Assembly (NCBI GenBank): GCA_036399055.1
Contig: DASWNX010000026.1
Span: forward strand, 1-64,000
Length of the DNA stretch: 64,000 nucleotides
DNA from: Jatrophihabitans sp.
Lineage (GTDB): Bacteria; Actinomycetota; Actinomycetes; Mycobacteriales; Jatrophihabitantaceae
Direction: 5' to 3'
Shown here: positions 36,047-44,962 of the stretch, piece after piece
Numbering within the stretch: position 1 is the first letter of the stretch
How the letters are laid out: each line of letters begins with the position of its first letter
Notes under the pieces: model-generated
What the model saw: only the letters and a program-made list of their open reading frames with translations
What the model was told of the DNA's origin: nothing
The model's database searches: none
Translations under genes and position numbers: made by a program

Positions 36047-37944
36047 CCCGCCTAACCGACCTGGCCGAGGCGACCTCGCCGAGCCTGCACGGCAACAAGG
36101 CCGCCGGTCTTGCTCGGGTCTACGGGCGGGTCGCGGTGCCTGCGGGACTCGTGGCGCCCGGCGGCTGGATCAGCGCGTGCCTGGGCGATGAGGCGCGAGC
36201 CGAGCTCGACCGGCTGCTCAGGGAGGTCACCCGACGTGCCGAGGATGACGACCAGCTGCTGAAGCAGCTCGCTGCGATGCTTGACCGCATCAGGCTCACC
36301 GCCAGCCAAGCACGGCAGTTGCGAGCCGCGGTGGCCGATCTGGAGCTCGGGCCGGTCCTGATGGTGCGCAGCAGCTCAGCCGACGAGGACGGCACGTCGC
36401 TCAGCTTCGCAGGTGTCTTCGACAGCCTGATCAATGTCGAGGAACAAGACCTCGAACAGGCGGTGCGGAAGGTCTGGCTATCGGCCTTCAGCCCGAAAGC
36501 GCTGCTGCAGTACCGGCGAATCGGCCGGTTCCCAGGCTGCGATCGGATGAGCGTGCTGGTGCAGAGGGCGATCCAACCGGTCGTGGCCGGCGTCGCGTTC
36601 AGCGAACCGTCCGGTGACTGCTATGTCGAATGGACCGCCGGCCACGGTGGCGACCTGGTCGCGGGGCTGTCGGCGCCGACCGGTGAGCGCCTGAGCAGTT
36701 CTTCGGCGGCGGCACCGGGTTGGCGGCAGCAGTTGCAGGCCTCGGTGAAGGAGCTGTCCGAGGGCGGCAGCGGACAGGACGTGGAGTGGGCCTGGGACGG
36801 GCAGGTGGCCTGGATCGTCCAGGTGCGCCCGCGCACCGCGGATCTGGCCGGCCAGTCAGCAGCCGCAGGGCTGCGGATCGCGCCGCTGTACGAAGGCGAC
36901 GCGCACGATCTGGTCCTGGGCCAATGCGCCGACGTGTACACCAGGATCCGGAGCAAGCGCCGGATCGCGCGGGCCATCGCGATCTCTCATGGCGCCCGGG
37001 TGCCCGGTGGTTGGCTGGCCAATTGGGACCGACGCGGTTCGGTCGAAGTCCTGACCGCATGGAGCAGGCAGCTTCCCCACCGCCTGGTCATCGACTCCAG
37101 TCCGACCGAGCGCCAGCACATCATCGACAGCAGCGAGCTGGCTGACACCGTCCGCACGCTGGCCGAGGCCAGCCCAGAAGACGGCGAGTTCGCGTTCCTG
37201 TGCCGCGAGTACGTCCAGGGCGACCTGGCGCTGCTGTCCACCGTGGCCGCGGACGGCTCGGTCTATGTCGAGTCGTCCGAAGAGGGCTTGCTGGCAGTCA
37301 ACCGGGGTTTGGGCAGCGCCCACCCGATGACGCTGGATGCCTTGGCCGCGCTGGTGGGACCGGACCAGGCCAGGACGCTGGAATCCACGACGTATGAGCA
37401 CGCCCGGCGGCTGCACCCCCGGACGGCGCTGGAGTGGGTGGTCAATGAGGCAACCCTGCTCTTCGTGGACTACTCGGCGCCGGCCGCCGAGCTGACAGCA
37501 CCGGACAACCAGTCTGCCCTGAGCGGCTCACGGGTTCTGAGCGCCGGAGTCGCCAGCGGGTTGGTGCAGGTGCTCGAGATTGACGACATCCTGACCGCGT
37601 CGAGCATCGCACCGATCATCAGCATCGCTCAATCGATCTCGGCAGAGAATGAAGCGCTGTTGCTACGGCAACTGCGTCAGCGGCTCAGCTTGGCTGACAG
37701 CGGGGTCATCGTCGCCGCCTCCCGTCCGATCGCCGTGCTGTCGATGCTCATCGGCGTGGTCGAGGGCTTTCTCTTTGAAGAGGGCGCGCTGCTCAGCCAC
37801 CTCGGCATCCTGCTGCGCGAGGCCGGGGTGCCGGCGGCGATAGTGGGCACCGGAAACCTGCCGCACGAGGGCAGCTTCGTGCAGCTGGTGCACGGCACCG
37901 TGATCAGCTCTCCTGACGGCAGGCGGTTGCCGGCCGGCAGCTAG
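36043..37944 (+). CDS. PEP-synthase-like dikinase (PPDK_N ATP-grasp plus phosphohistidine domain)
   Basis: 633 residues. The N-terminal ATP-grasp domain shows VRSSSADEDGTSLSFAGVFDS (about 108-128) and VQVRPRT, as in pyruvate phosphate dikinase and PEP synthase. A central region of about 250 residues is unassigned. The C-terminal swivelling domain keeps its phospho-accepting His in LSHLGILLREAGVPAAIVG (His about 586). This three-part order also matches rifampin phosphotransferases. The short length argues against a housekeeping PEP synthase, so a dedicated small-molecule phosphorylation is inferred. The start overlaps the DCD-like gene by ATGA. Confidence 0.78.
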   Translation: MTRLTDLAEATSPSLHGNKAAGLARVYGRVAVPAGLVAPGGWISACLGDEARAELDRLLREVTRRAEDDDQLLKQLAAMLDRIRLTASQARQLRAAVADLELGPVLMVRSSSADEDGTSLSFAGVFDSLINVEEQDLEQAVRKVWLSAFSPKALLQYRRIGRFPGCDRMSVLVQRAIQPVVAGVAFSEPSGDCYVEWTAGHGGDLVAGLSAPTGERLSSSSAAAPGWRQQLQASVKELSEGGSGQDVEWAWDGQVAWIVQVRPRTADLAGQSAAAGLRIAPLYEGDAHDLVLGQCADVYTRIRSKRRIARAIAISHGARVPGGWLANWDRRGSVEVLTAWSRQLPHRLVIDSSPTERQHIIDSSELADTVRTLAEASPEDGEFAFLCREYVQGDLALLSTVAADGSVYVESSEEGLLAVNRGLGSAHPMTLDALAALVGPDQARTLESTTYEHARRLHPRTALEWVVNEATLLFVDYSAPAAELTAPDNQSALSGSRVLSAGVASGLVQVLEIDDILTASSIAPIISIAQSISAENEALLLRQLRQRLSLADSGVIVAASRPIAVLSMLIGVVEGFLFEEGALLSHLGILLREAGVPAAIVGTGNLPHEGSFVQLVHGTVISSPDGRRLPAGS

Positions 37945-37970
37945 ACCGGCCCAACCGGGCGAGAGCGCGG

Positions 37971-38753
37971 TCAGGGCGCGAGCCGGTCACGGTGCTCGGG
38001 TTCCAGGCCCTCGTCCAGGGGGCCGACCGGCTTTCCGTCTTCTCGCCGCCAGGTTCGGAACGCGCTGATCATGCCGATCAGCCACACGGTGCCGATCAGG
38101 TAGGAGCCGATCACGTCGGAGAGGTAATGGACGCCCAGCGCGATCCGTGAGAACCCGATCAGCAACGCCAGCAGCCCTGCCCCGCTGACAGCCAGCGCTC
38201 GCCAGCGTCGAGGGATCACCGGCAGGAAGACCGCGAGCAGGACGCCGCAGCCGACGATCGCCGCCTGGGCGTGACCGCTGGGAAAGGACTTGCCGGCCGC
38301 GGACGCGAGCGGGTCGCTCAGATGGGGCCGGGCCCGGTCCACCAGCAACTTGATCACGTTGTTGAGCAGCGAGCTGCCCAGCGCCGCGACCACGACGAAG
38401 AGCGCCAGCCGCCGTAGCCGGCGCCGCCACAGCCAGCCGGTCACCAGCCCCAGGACGAGAAACCACACCACCGTCTTGCCCGAGTTGCTGAGGGCGTGCA
38501 TGGCCCAGGTGAAGCCGGGATGGTCCCGGCCGAAGCGGTTCATGTCGATGGCGATGGCGCGGTCCATCCGCAGCAGCGCCGTCGAGGAAGACCTGACCAG
38601 CACCAGCAGCAGGATGAACAGCGCTGCCGCCGCTATCGCGATGACGAACACCACCGCCGTCCGGCCGGCGAACCGGCGCCGGCCCGCGTTCTCGCGCTCC
38701 TGGCCGGCGCTCTCATCCTCCGGCCCGCGCCCCGGTGGTCTGGAGGCCGTCAC
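37971..38753 (-). CDS. PAP2 family phosphatase
   Basis: A 260-residue integral membrane protein with the three PAP2 blocks: KLLVDRARP, the PSGH box (SFPSGHAQA), and SRIALGVHYLSD. The catalytic site faces the outer membrane leaflet; substrates are usually phosphatidate, undecaprenyl-PP or phosphatidylglycerol phosphate. GTG 38753 overlaps the preceding stop (GTGA). It follows the diacylglycerol-kinase-family gene, so a lipid-phosphate cycle is likely. Confidence 0.9.
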   Translation of the reverse strand: MTASRPPGRGPEDESAGQERENAGRRRFAGRTAVVFVIAIAAAALFILLLVLVRSSSTALLRMDRAIAIDMNRFGRDHPGFTWAMHALSNSGKTVVWFLVLGLVTGWLWRRRLRRLALFVVVAALGSSLLNNVIKLLVDRARPHLSDPLASAAGKSFPSGHAQAAIVGCGVLLAVFLPVIPRRWRALAVSGAGLLALLIGFSRIALGVHYLSDVIGSYLIGTVWLIGMISAFRTWRREDGKPVGPLDEGLEPEHRDRLAP

Positions 38754-39628
38754 GGCAGGCACCTCAACACCAGCGCCGCGGGCAGCACCTCGACCCGGAG
38801 CTCAGTCGCCTCGCCGCGGAAGTCGCCGTCGAACTCGATCGGCATGGCGACCGCCGAAGAGATCACCACCCGCTTTCCGCGCAGGATGTCGGCCTGCCGG
38901 CCGGCGTCTGGACGCCGGCGCAGGATCCGCCAGACCAGCGCCGGCCAGTCGCCGATGGTGCGGGGCGCCAGCACGATCACGTCGAGGCGCCCGTCGTCGG
39001 GGCTGGCATCGGGCATCAGGGTGATCCCGGCCTCCAGCTGCCCGACGTTGCCCACCAGCACTCCGATGGCGTCGGTGCTCAGCGGCAGCCCCTCGTCGAC
39101 GGTGATGGTGAAGCGGGCCCGCGGGCTTCGCCGCAGCGCCCGGGCCAGGCCGCCCAGATAGGCCAGCCAACCGATGCGAAGCTTGAGCTTCTCGTCGGTG
39201 TCGCGGATCAGCGCGGCGTCGAAGCCCAGCCCGGCCATCACCACGAACCGTTGCTCAGCCGCCTCGAGCACGTCGATCACCCGCTCATCGGCGCCGAAGG
39301 CGACCTTGAGCGCGTCGCCGAGCTCCAACGGGATGCCGAGGTTTCGGGCCAGCAGGTTGCCGGTGCCCACCGGCACGATCGCCATCGCCACCTCGGTGCC
39401 TGCCAACGCTCCCGCGCAGGCCGCCACCGTGCCGTCGCCACCGCAGACCAGCACCAGCCGCGCGCCGGCCGCTATCGCCGCGGCGGTCTGTCCGGCCCCG
39501 GTGTCCTCGGGGGTGGTCTCGAACCAGCTCGGCCGCTCGTCGCCGCAGTGCTCGGTGATGAGGGCCTTCAACGCTGCCAGGTCCTCGATCTTCGCGGGGT
39601 TGAGCACCGCCGCGACGCCACTGCTCAC
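38750..39628 (-). CDS. Diacylglycerol kinase family (DAGK catalytic domain) protein
   Basis: 292 residues with the DAGK signature VLVCGGDGTVAACAGAL and VPVGTGNLLARNLGIPLE, then a C-terminal beta-sandwich (FDGDFRGEATELRVEVLP). Members phosphorylate diacylglycerol, sphingoid or other lipids. Start GTG 39628 overlaps the upstream PAP2 stop. It lies between two PAP2 genes, suggesting one membrane-lipid phosphorylation and dephosphorylation module. Confidence 0.9.
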   Translation of the reverse strand: MSSGVAAVLNPAKIEDLAALKALITEHCGDERPSWFETTPEDTGAGQTAAAIAAGARLVLVCGGDGTVAACAGALAGTEVAMAIVPVGTGNLLARNLGIPLELGDALKVAFGADERVIDVLEAAEQRFVVMAGLGFDAALIRDTDEKLKLRIGWLAYLGGLARALRRSPRARFTITVDEGLPLSTDAIGVLVGNVGQLEAGITLMPDASPDDGRLDVIVLAPRTIGDWPALVWRILRRRPDAGRQADILRGKRVVISSAVAMPIEFDGDFRGEATELRVEVLPAALVLRCLP

Positions 39629-40368
39629 GACGCCGGCCGCCGGTCGGACAGGGATCGGCGGTCGGACAAGGATTGCCGGTCCGACAGGGGCCGCCGGAGC
39701 AGGATCGCGGTGGTCGCCGCCAGCCAGCAGCACGCCAGCAGGGCTCCGCCGAGCACGTCGGTCGGGTAGTGCATTCCCCGGTACAGCCGTGCTGAGGCCA
39801 CCAGCAGCGGCACCAGCACCGCCAGCGTGATGGCCAGCGTGCGCAGCCACATCGCGGCCCCGGCCCGCCAGGCGAGCACCGCCAGTCCGGCGTACAGCGC
39901 GATCGAGGCGGCCGTGTGCCCGGAGGGAAAGCTCGAGGTCGGCGGCGCGGAGTCCAGGTGCCGCACCGGCGGGCGGTCCCGGTCGACCAGCAGGGTGGTG
40001 CTGAGGAAGATCGTCACCTCGCCGATCACCGTCACCGCCAGGAACAACGGCTCCCGCCACCGTTTCAGCTGCAGCCGGAGCAGCGCCAGGGCCACTGCCA
40101 GGACGCCGATCACGGTGAGCGTCTCGGCGAGAAAGGTGGCCAGGTAGGTCAACGAGGTCCACGGCTCACGCCGGTTGGCCGCCAGCTGCCGGTCCACCGA
40201 GGCATCCCAGCGCACCAGGGCGCTGTCGCGCCATTGGTGACCGAGCAGGTGACCGACCAGGATTAGCGCCAACCAGATCAGCACCGCCGCGGCGAGCAGC
40301 CACAGCGCCGCAGTCCGCCAGCCGGCCTCACGGCGCCGGTCAGAGGATGTGTGAGCCAGTCGGCTCAC
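39625..40368 (-). CDS. PAP2 family phosphatase with Ser-Asp-Arg tail repeats
   Basis: 247 residues, about six membrane helices. The active-site blocks are LLVDRDRPPVRHLD, SSFPSGHTAASIAL and ARLYRGMHYPTDVLGG. The last 20 residues repeat LSDRRS three times, encoded by an 18-base tandem repeat at 39640-39690. GTG 40368 overlaps the upstream DUF1206 stop, which fixes the start by operon logic. Confidence 0.88.
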   Translation of the reverse strand: MSRLAHTSSDRRREAGWRTAALWLLAAAVLIWLALILVGHLLGHQWRDSALVRWDASVDRQLAANRREPWTSLTYLATFLAETLTVIGVLAVALALLRLQLKRWREPLFLAVTVIGEVTIFLSTTLLVDRDRPPVRHLDSAPPTSSFPSGHTAASIALYAGLAVLAWRAGAAMWLRTLAITLAVLVPLLVASARLYRGMHYPTDVLGGALLACCWLAATTAILLRRPLSDRQSLSDRRSLSDRRPAS

Positions 40369-41177
40369 GTGCGTCGCCAGGCCGCTTCGGCGTAGGCGTA
40401 CAGGCCGAAGGCGAGCAAGCCGATCGCGCATACCGCCACCAGTAGCCGCCCGGTGTCAGAGTCGGCGACGGTTTGGCGCAGCGCGCCGTCGAGGCCGCGG
40501 GCCTTGCTCGGGTCGTACTCCCAGGCGGCCCGGACCAGGAAGAAGCCGACCAGGCCGAACACCACGCCTCGGGCGGTGATGCCGAAGGTGCCGAGGAACC
40601 AGACGATCCGCCGGCTGCGGCTCGGCATGTCCGCCAGCGCGAAGTGCTTCTTGAACTTGCGCATGATGCCCTGATACATCAGCCCCAGGCCGATGCCGAT
40701 CACCACGGCGCCGGCGATGCCGATCATCCACCGGCCGGCCGGGTACTCCATCACCTTGGACGTCCATTGTTGCTGCTGGTTGGCCTGGCTCTTCTGGCGA
40801 GCGTGGGCCAGCAGGTTGAAGGCGCTGACGGCCAGGCCGGCGTAGATCAGGCCACGGGCCAGCGACTTCAGCCGCGGGAGCTTGTCGTCGGGGTCCTTGC
40901 CGGTGACCCCGAAGGCGGCCTCGGACAAGCGCCAGAGCGCGTAGCCGACGAACCCGATCGCGATCAGCCACAGCAGCAGGAAGCCGCCGGTGTGCTGGGC
41001 GACCTCCTGCATCGCGCCCCGCTGGTCGGCCTCGGGGGTGTGCTTGCCCTGCACCAGCATCACCGCGAAGATGCCGATCAGCAGGTAGATGGTGCCCCGG
41101 GCCGCGAAACCCAGCTTGGCCAGGCCCTTGAGCCCGTCGCTGTCGGCCATTCGCCGCGCGCTGGTTTCTGCTGTCAT
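40365..41177 (-). CDS. DUF1206 membrane protein
   Basis: 270 residues with six helices arranged as three similar pairs, each with a conserved short Gly-rich opening such as LGFAARGTIYLLIG, LARGLIYAGL and ITARGVVFGLVG, the known architecture of DUF1206. The function is unknown. It is the first gene of the four-gene lipid operon. ATG 41177 has a G-rich stretch upstream. Confidence 0.9.
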   Translation of the reverse strand: MTAETSARRMADSDGLKGLAKLGFAARGTIYLLIGIFAVMLVQGKHTPEADQRGAMQEVAQHTGGFLLLWLIAIGFVGYALWRLSEAAFGVTGKDPDDKLPRLKSLARGLIYAGLAVSAFNLLAHARQKSQANQQQQWTSKVMEYPAGRWMIGIAGAVVIGIGLGLMYQGIMRKFKKHFALADMPSRSRRIVWFLGTFGITARGVVFGLVGFFLVRAAWEYDPSKARGLDGALRQTVADSDTGRLLVAVCAIGLLAFGLYAYAEAAWRRT

Positions 41178-41349
41178 TTCTGCCCCCCAGGAGTTCGGCG
41201 AAGAGTACCGCGGTTCAAGACCGACGTAGCCGGCGTTCTCGCCTGGAGCCACTCTGGCGCCACCGGCAGGACGGGCCTTGGACGGCGGTGGCACGGCGAG
41301 GGAGTACCCGGGCCGCAGCCGGGACGAGGTCACCCGTATCCTCTTCGAC

Positions 41350-41437
41350 GGAGGATTCGCATAGTGGCCTAGTGCGCACGCTTGGAAAGCGTGTTGGGTT
41401 AACGCCCTCAGGGGTTCGAATCCCCTATCCTCCGCCA
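41350..41437 (+). tRNA. serX: tRNA-Ser (anticodon GGA)
   Basis: The acceptor stem GGAGGAT (41350-41356) pairs with ATCCTCC (41427-41433), then discriminator G and encoded CCA. The anticodon arm is CACGC, TTGGAAA, GCGTG with GGA at 41384-41386. A long variable arm of the class II type (TTGGGTTAACGCCCTCA) and the T arm GGGGTTCGAATCCCC follow. The serine identity comes from the GGA anticodon and the long arm; it reads UCC and UCU. Confidence 0.97.
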
Positions 41438-41510
41438 GCGGTCCCTGGGCTCACCACCGCCCACGCGGGTTCTGCGCCGCCGCGTCCTGCCATGTCAGCT
41501 CTTAGCCGCG

Positions 41511-42230
41511 TCAGCTCTTGGCCGCACGGGCGACCTCGGCGAACGAGATCAGGTCGGGAAACTCCAGGCCGTAGGAGTACTCCCCGGCCGGCTCAGGGGT
41601 GGCGCCCCAGCCGGGACGGCTGGAACGGCGGTTGATCCACACCGACGACAGCCCGTGGCGCTTGGCGGGCACGTGGTCGTGAAACAGGCTCTGGGCGACG
41701 TGCAGCAGGCGCTCCCGGGGAACGCCCAGTTCCCGCACCGCCTCGAAGAGAGCCTCGAAGTGGTTCGGCGCCGGCTTGTAGGCCCCGACGTCCTCGGCGG
41801 TGATGATCCGGTCGAAGCTCACGCCGAGGCGCTTGTTGGAGCCGGCGAAACCCTCGCGGTGGACGTTGGAGGCGATGATGAGCTTGTAGTCCCGGGCCAG
41901 GGACGCCAGCGCCTCGGGCGAGTCGTCGAAGGCCGGCCAGTCCGGAACCGAGTCGCCCAGCCGCTGAGCCCACTGCTCGCTCACCGGCGCCCCGAGCTGG
42001 TCACCGGTGCGCCGGAAAGCCTCGGCGAGGACGGCCGAGTAGAGAGCGTCCGGGGTGTCCGCCTCGACCTGGGCCTCGTGGTCGCCGTAGGCGCGCAGCA
42101 GGGCCTCGTCGGCCACGTCCAGGCCGGACTCGCCGGCCCACGCGCAGAGCACGGCGAGCATGCCGGTCTCCCAGTCGATGAGGGTTCCGTAGCAGTCGAA
42201 GCTCAACACGTCGTAGTCGGCGAGGTTCAT
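41511..42230 (-). CDS. Haloacid dehalogenase type II-like HAD hydrolase
   Basis: 239 residues. HAD motif I is FDCYGTLIDW (nucleophile Asp), motif II is IIASNVHREGF (Ser), motif III is VGAYKPAPNHFEAL (Lys), and motif IV is SLFHDHVPAKRHGL. The DCYGTL form is typical of L-2-haloacid dehalogenases and related sugar-phosphate or phosphoglycolate-like phosphatases. It lies next to the mannitol dehydrogenase gene, so a sugar-related phosphatase activity is possible. Confidence 0.85.
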   Translation of the reverse strand: MNLADYDVLSFDCYGTLIDWETGMLAVLCAWAGESGLDVADEALLRAYGDHEAQVEADTPDALYSAVLAEAFRRTGDQLGAPVSEQWAQRLGDSVPDWPAFDDSPEALASLARDYKLIIASNVHREGFAGSNKRLGVSFDRIITAEDVGAYKPAPNHFEALFEAVRELGVPRERLLHVAQSLFHDHVPAKRHGLSSVWINRRSSRPGWGATPEPAGEYSYGLEFPDLISFAEVARAAKS

Positions 42231-42278
42231 GGCTGGCTCCTTTGCGGTGGGCGTGGCGAGCTTGATAGCGCCGGTCAG

Positions 42279-43754
42279 TCAGCGCTCTGCCATCAGCGCC
42301 TCCAGGGTCTTGCGGGCGCCTCGTTCACGCAGGGACTCCAGCGTCGCTAGGTAGGCGCTGGTGAACCGCTCCTGCTCCACCAGGTCGCCGAACAGCTCAC
42401 GGTTGCGCAGGAACGCCAGGGGGTCCTGGCGCTGCTGCCGCGCCGCCGCGGTCACTGTGTCGGCAAGCCGGTCCACCACCTGGATGGGCTGGCCGTCCTC
42501 GTCCACGCCCTCGGCGTAACGGGCCCAGCTGGCGACCACGGCGGCGGACAGGGCCACGCTGCCACCGGTGGCGAGGTTGTGGCCGATCACCGGCAGCAGC
42601 CACTTCGGTATCCGGTCCGAGCTCTCGGCGCAGAGCCTGGCGATGGTGTCGCGCACCTGGCCGTTGGAGAAGCGCTCGATCAGCTTGGCCTTGTAGGCGC
42701 CCAGGTCGATGCCCGGGACCGGGTGCAGGGTCGGGGTGGCCTCGGAGTCCATGTAGGCCAGCAAGAACTCGGCGAACAGCGGGTCCTGCGCCGCCTCGTG
42801 CACCAGGCGGTAGCCGGACAGGTAGCCGAAGTAGCACAGCGCCTGGTGGCCGGCGTTGAGCAGCCGCAGCTTCATCAGCTCATAGGGCTGCACGTCGGCG
42901 ACCAGCTGCACCCCGGCGTCGGCCAGCGGCGGCCGGGCGGCGAACCGGTCCTCGGCCACCCACTGGGTGAACGGCTCGCAGACCACCGGCCACTGGTCCT
43001 CGACACCGAACCGGCGGGACAGCTCGGCGCGGTCGGAGTCGGTGGTCACCGGGGTGATCCGGTCCACCATGCTGTTGGGAAACGAGACCTCCCGCTCGAC
43101 CCACTCGCCGAGGGCAGCATCGCGCAGCGACGCGAACGCGGCGAAGGCCCGCCGAGCCACGTCGCCGTTGCCCTGGATGTTGTCGCAGGACAGCACGGTG
43201 AACGGCGCCACGCCGCGGTCGCGGCGGCGCACCAGCGCCTCGGTGACCAGACCGAAGGCGGTGCTCGGGACCGCGCCGGGCGCCAGGTCGCGCCGGACGC
43301 CCGGATTCTCCGAGTCGAACTGGCCGGTGACGTCGTGGATGTTGTAGCCGCCCTCGGTGACGGTGAGCGAGACGATCCGGGTCGCCGGGTCGGCCATCTG
43401 CTCGATCACCGCCTCCGGGTCGTCGGGGGCGAGCAGGTAGTCCACGAGGGAGCCGATCACCCGTGGCTCCATCGTGCCGTCGGGGTGTTTGACGACCAGG
43501 GTGTAGAGGTGGTCCTGGGAGGCGAGCACGTCGGCCATCCGCCGGTCGCCGGGTAGCACCCCGACCCCGCAGACGCCCCAGTCCAGGGCCTTGCCCTCGT
43601 TCATCAACCGATCCAGGTACATCGCCTCATGCGCCCGGTGAAAGCCGCCGACGCCGACGTGGACGATCCCCACGCCGACCTGCCGCCGGTCATAGCCGGG
43701 CACCGCCACCTCCGGACCCAGCGAGGCCAGGTTCGCGGCATTCAGCGACACCAT
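42279..43754 (-). CDS. Mannitol/polyol 2-dehydrogenase family protein
   Basis: 491 residues of the long-chain polyol dehydrogenase family. The Rossmann part begins GIVHVGVGGFHRAHEAMYLD. The catalytic segment is YELMKLRLLNAGHQALCYFG, with the essential Lys and the conserved Asn and His. The enzyme oxidises D-mannitol or a related hexitol to the ketose with NAD. It is adjacent to a second dehydrogenase and a polyol-type ABC transporter. Exact substrate unknown. Confidence 0.93.
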   Translation of the reverse strand: MVSLNAANLASLGPEVAVPGYDRRQVGVGIVHVGVGGFHRAHEAMYLDRLMNEGKALDWGVCGVGVLPGDRRMADVLASQDHLYTLVVKHPDGTMEPRVIGSLVDYLLAPDDPEAVIEQMADPATRIVSLTVTEGGYNIHDVTGQFDSENPGVRRDLAPGAVPSTAFGLVTEALVRRRDRGVAPFTVLSCDNIQGNGDVARRAFAAFASLRDAALGEWVEREVSFPNSMVDRITPVTTDSDRAELSRRFGVEDQWPVVCEPFTQWVAEDRFAARPPLADAGVQLVADVQPYELMKLRLLNAGHQALCYFGYLSGYRLVHEAAQDPLFAEFLLAYMDSEATPTLHPVPGIDLGAYKAKLIERFSNGQVRDTIARLCAESSDRIPKWLLPVIGHNLATGGSVALSAAVVASWARYAEGVDEDGQPIQVVDRLADTVTAAARQQRQDPLAFLRNRELFGDLVEQERFTSAYLATLESLRERGARKTLEALMAER

Positions 43755-43825
43755 GGTTGGCTCCTTCCTTTCCTCTTTCCTTCCCGGCCCGGCCGGGGTC
43801 GGAGTCGAGTCTGCACCGCGCCCGG

Positions 43826-43919
43826 CCGCTCAGCCGCCGGAGGCGCCCAGCCGCTCAGCCGCCGCTCAGCCGCTTCAGCGGCTGGAGGCGCCCAGGCCGC
43901 TCAGCCGCCGGGAGACGCC
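43826..43919. repeat. Degenerate GCCGCTCAGCC-type repeat between two dehydrogenase genes
   Basis: The words CCGCTCAGCC, CGCCGGAGGCGCCCA and CAGCGGCTGGAGGCGCC recur several times and also fold on themselves. The left side is noncoding and the right side runs into the last codons of the Zn dehydrogenase gene. It is part of the tandem-repeat pattern seen across the window. Confidence 0.7.
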
Positions 43920-44962
43920 ATCCTGCCGGGACACACCATCGCCTTGACCGTGGCCGGATCACGCCGGGACGCGGTCAGCGCCTGCTCCACCTCGTCGAGC
44001 CCGTAGTGGCCGGTGACCAGGACGTCTAAGTCCACCCGTCCGGAGGCCACCAGCGAGATCGCGGTCGGCCAGGTGTTGGCGTAGCGGAACGCTCCGGTCA
44101 GCACCAGCTCGCGATCCTGGACGTAGGACAGCGGCAGGACGAGCTCGTCGCCGCCCATCCCGATCAGCACCACGTGCCCGGCGCGGGCGACCGTGCCAAT
44201 GGCGTCGGTGGTGGCCCGGGCGTTGCCCGAGCACTCCAGCAGCACGTCGGGCTCGACGCCGGCCGCGGCCAGCGAGGTCGCGGACACGTCGATGGCGCGC
44301 GCCCCGAGCTTGCCGGCCAGCGCCAGCCGGTAGGGGTTGACGTCGCTGACGGTGACTTCGGCGGCGCCGAAGGCGAACGCCGCCTGCACGCAGACCAGGC
44401 CGATCGGCCCGGCGCCGGTGATCAGCACGCGGGCGCCCGGCGACACCTTGCCCCGGCGGCAGGCCCAGACCGCGACCGACAGCGGCTCGATCAGCCCGGC
44501 GGCGTCGTCACTGACGCTGTCGGGCACGGCGTGCACGAATGCCTCGGGCATCACGACGTACTCGCAGAACGCGCCGTCGTAGGGCGGGGTGGCGAAGAAT
44601 TGGACGTCGGGGCACAGGTTGTACCTGCCGCTGAGGCACTGGGGGCACGAGCGGCAGGGCACGCCCGGCTCGACCGAGACCCGCTGCCCGGGCGCCAGGG
44701 CGCTGACCCCGGCGCCGATCGCGGCGACCTCGCCGCCGGCCTCGTGGCCGAGCACCAGGGGCCGGTCCACGACGTACCGACCGATCCGGCCGTGGTCGTA
44801 GTAATGGATGTCGGACCCGCACACCCCGACCGAGCCGATCCGCACCAGCACCTCGCCCGGCCCGGGGTCCGGGACGGCCCGCTCCTCGACCGCGAGGTCG
44901 CCGATGCCGTTGAGGACGCTGGCGCGCATGGTCATGCCCGGCACGGTATCTGCCAGCGTCAC
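43901..44962 (-). CDS. Zinc-dependent medium-chain (sorbitol/xylitol-type) dehydrogenase
   Basis: 353 residues. Catalytic zinc ligands lie in VGVCGSDIHYYDHG and LGHEAGGEVAAIG. The four structural Cys are in PCRSCPQCLSGRYNLC, and the NAD Rossmann motif is ITGAGPIGLVCVQAA. The acidic residue at the end of beta-2 (VSDVNPYR) suggests NAD. The enzyme group oxidises sorbitol, xylitol or other polyols. GTG 44962 was chosen because it overlaps the permease stop and has GGAG upstream; ATG 44935 is the alternative. Confidence 0.93.
   Translation of the reverse strand: MTLADTVPGMTMRASVLNGIGDLAVEERAVPDPGPGEVLVRIGSVGVCGSDIHYYDHGRIGRYVVDRPLVLGHEAGGEVAAIGAGVSALAPGQRVSVEPGVPCRSCPQCLSGRYNLCPDVQFFATPPYDGAFCEYVVMPEAFVHAVPDSVSDDAAGLIEPLSVAVWACRRGKVSPGARVLITGAGPIGLVCVQAAFAFGAAEVTVSDVNPYRLALAGKLGARAIDVSATSLAAAGVEPDVLLECSGNARATTDAIGTVARAGHVVLIGMGGDELVLPLSYVQDRELVLTGAFRYANTWPTAISLVASGRVDLDVLVTGHYGLDEVEQALTASRRDPATVKAMVCPGRMASPGG

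Noticed and set aside
31927..37944. Known anti-phage dCTP deaminase system
   Set aside because: Such systems use a single active deaminase; here both paralogues lack part of the active site and further metabolic enzymes plus an exporter are coupled. Defence remains only one of several ideas.
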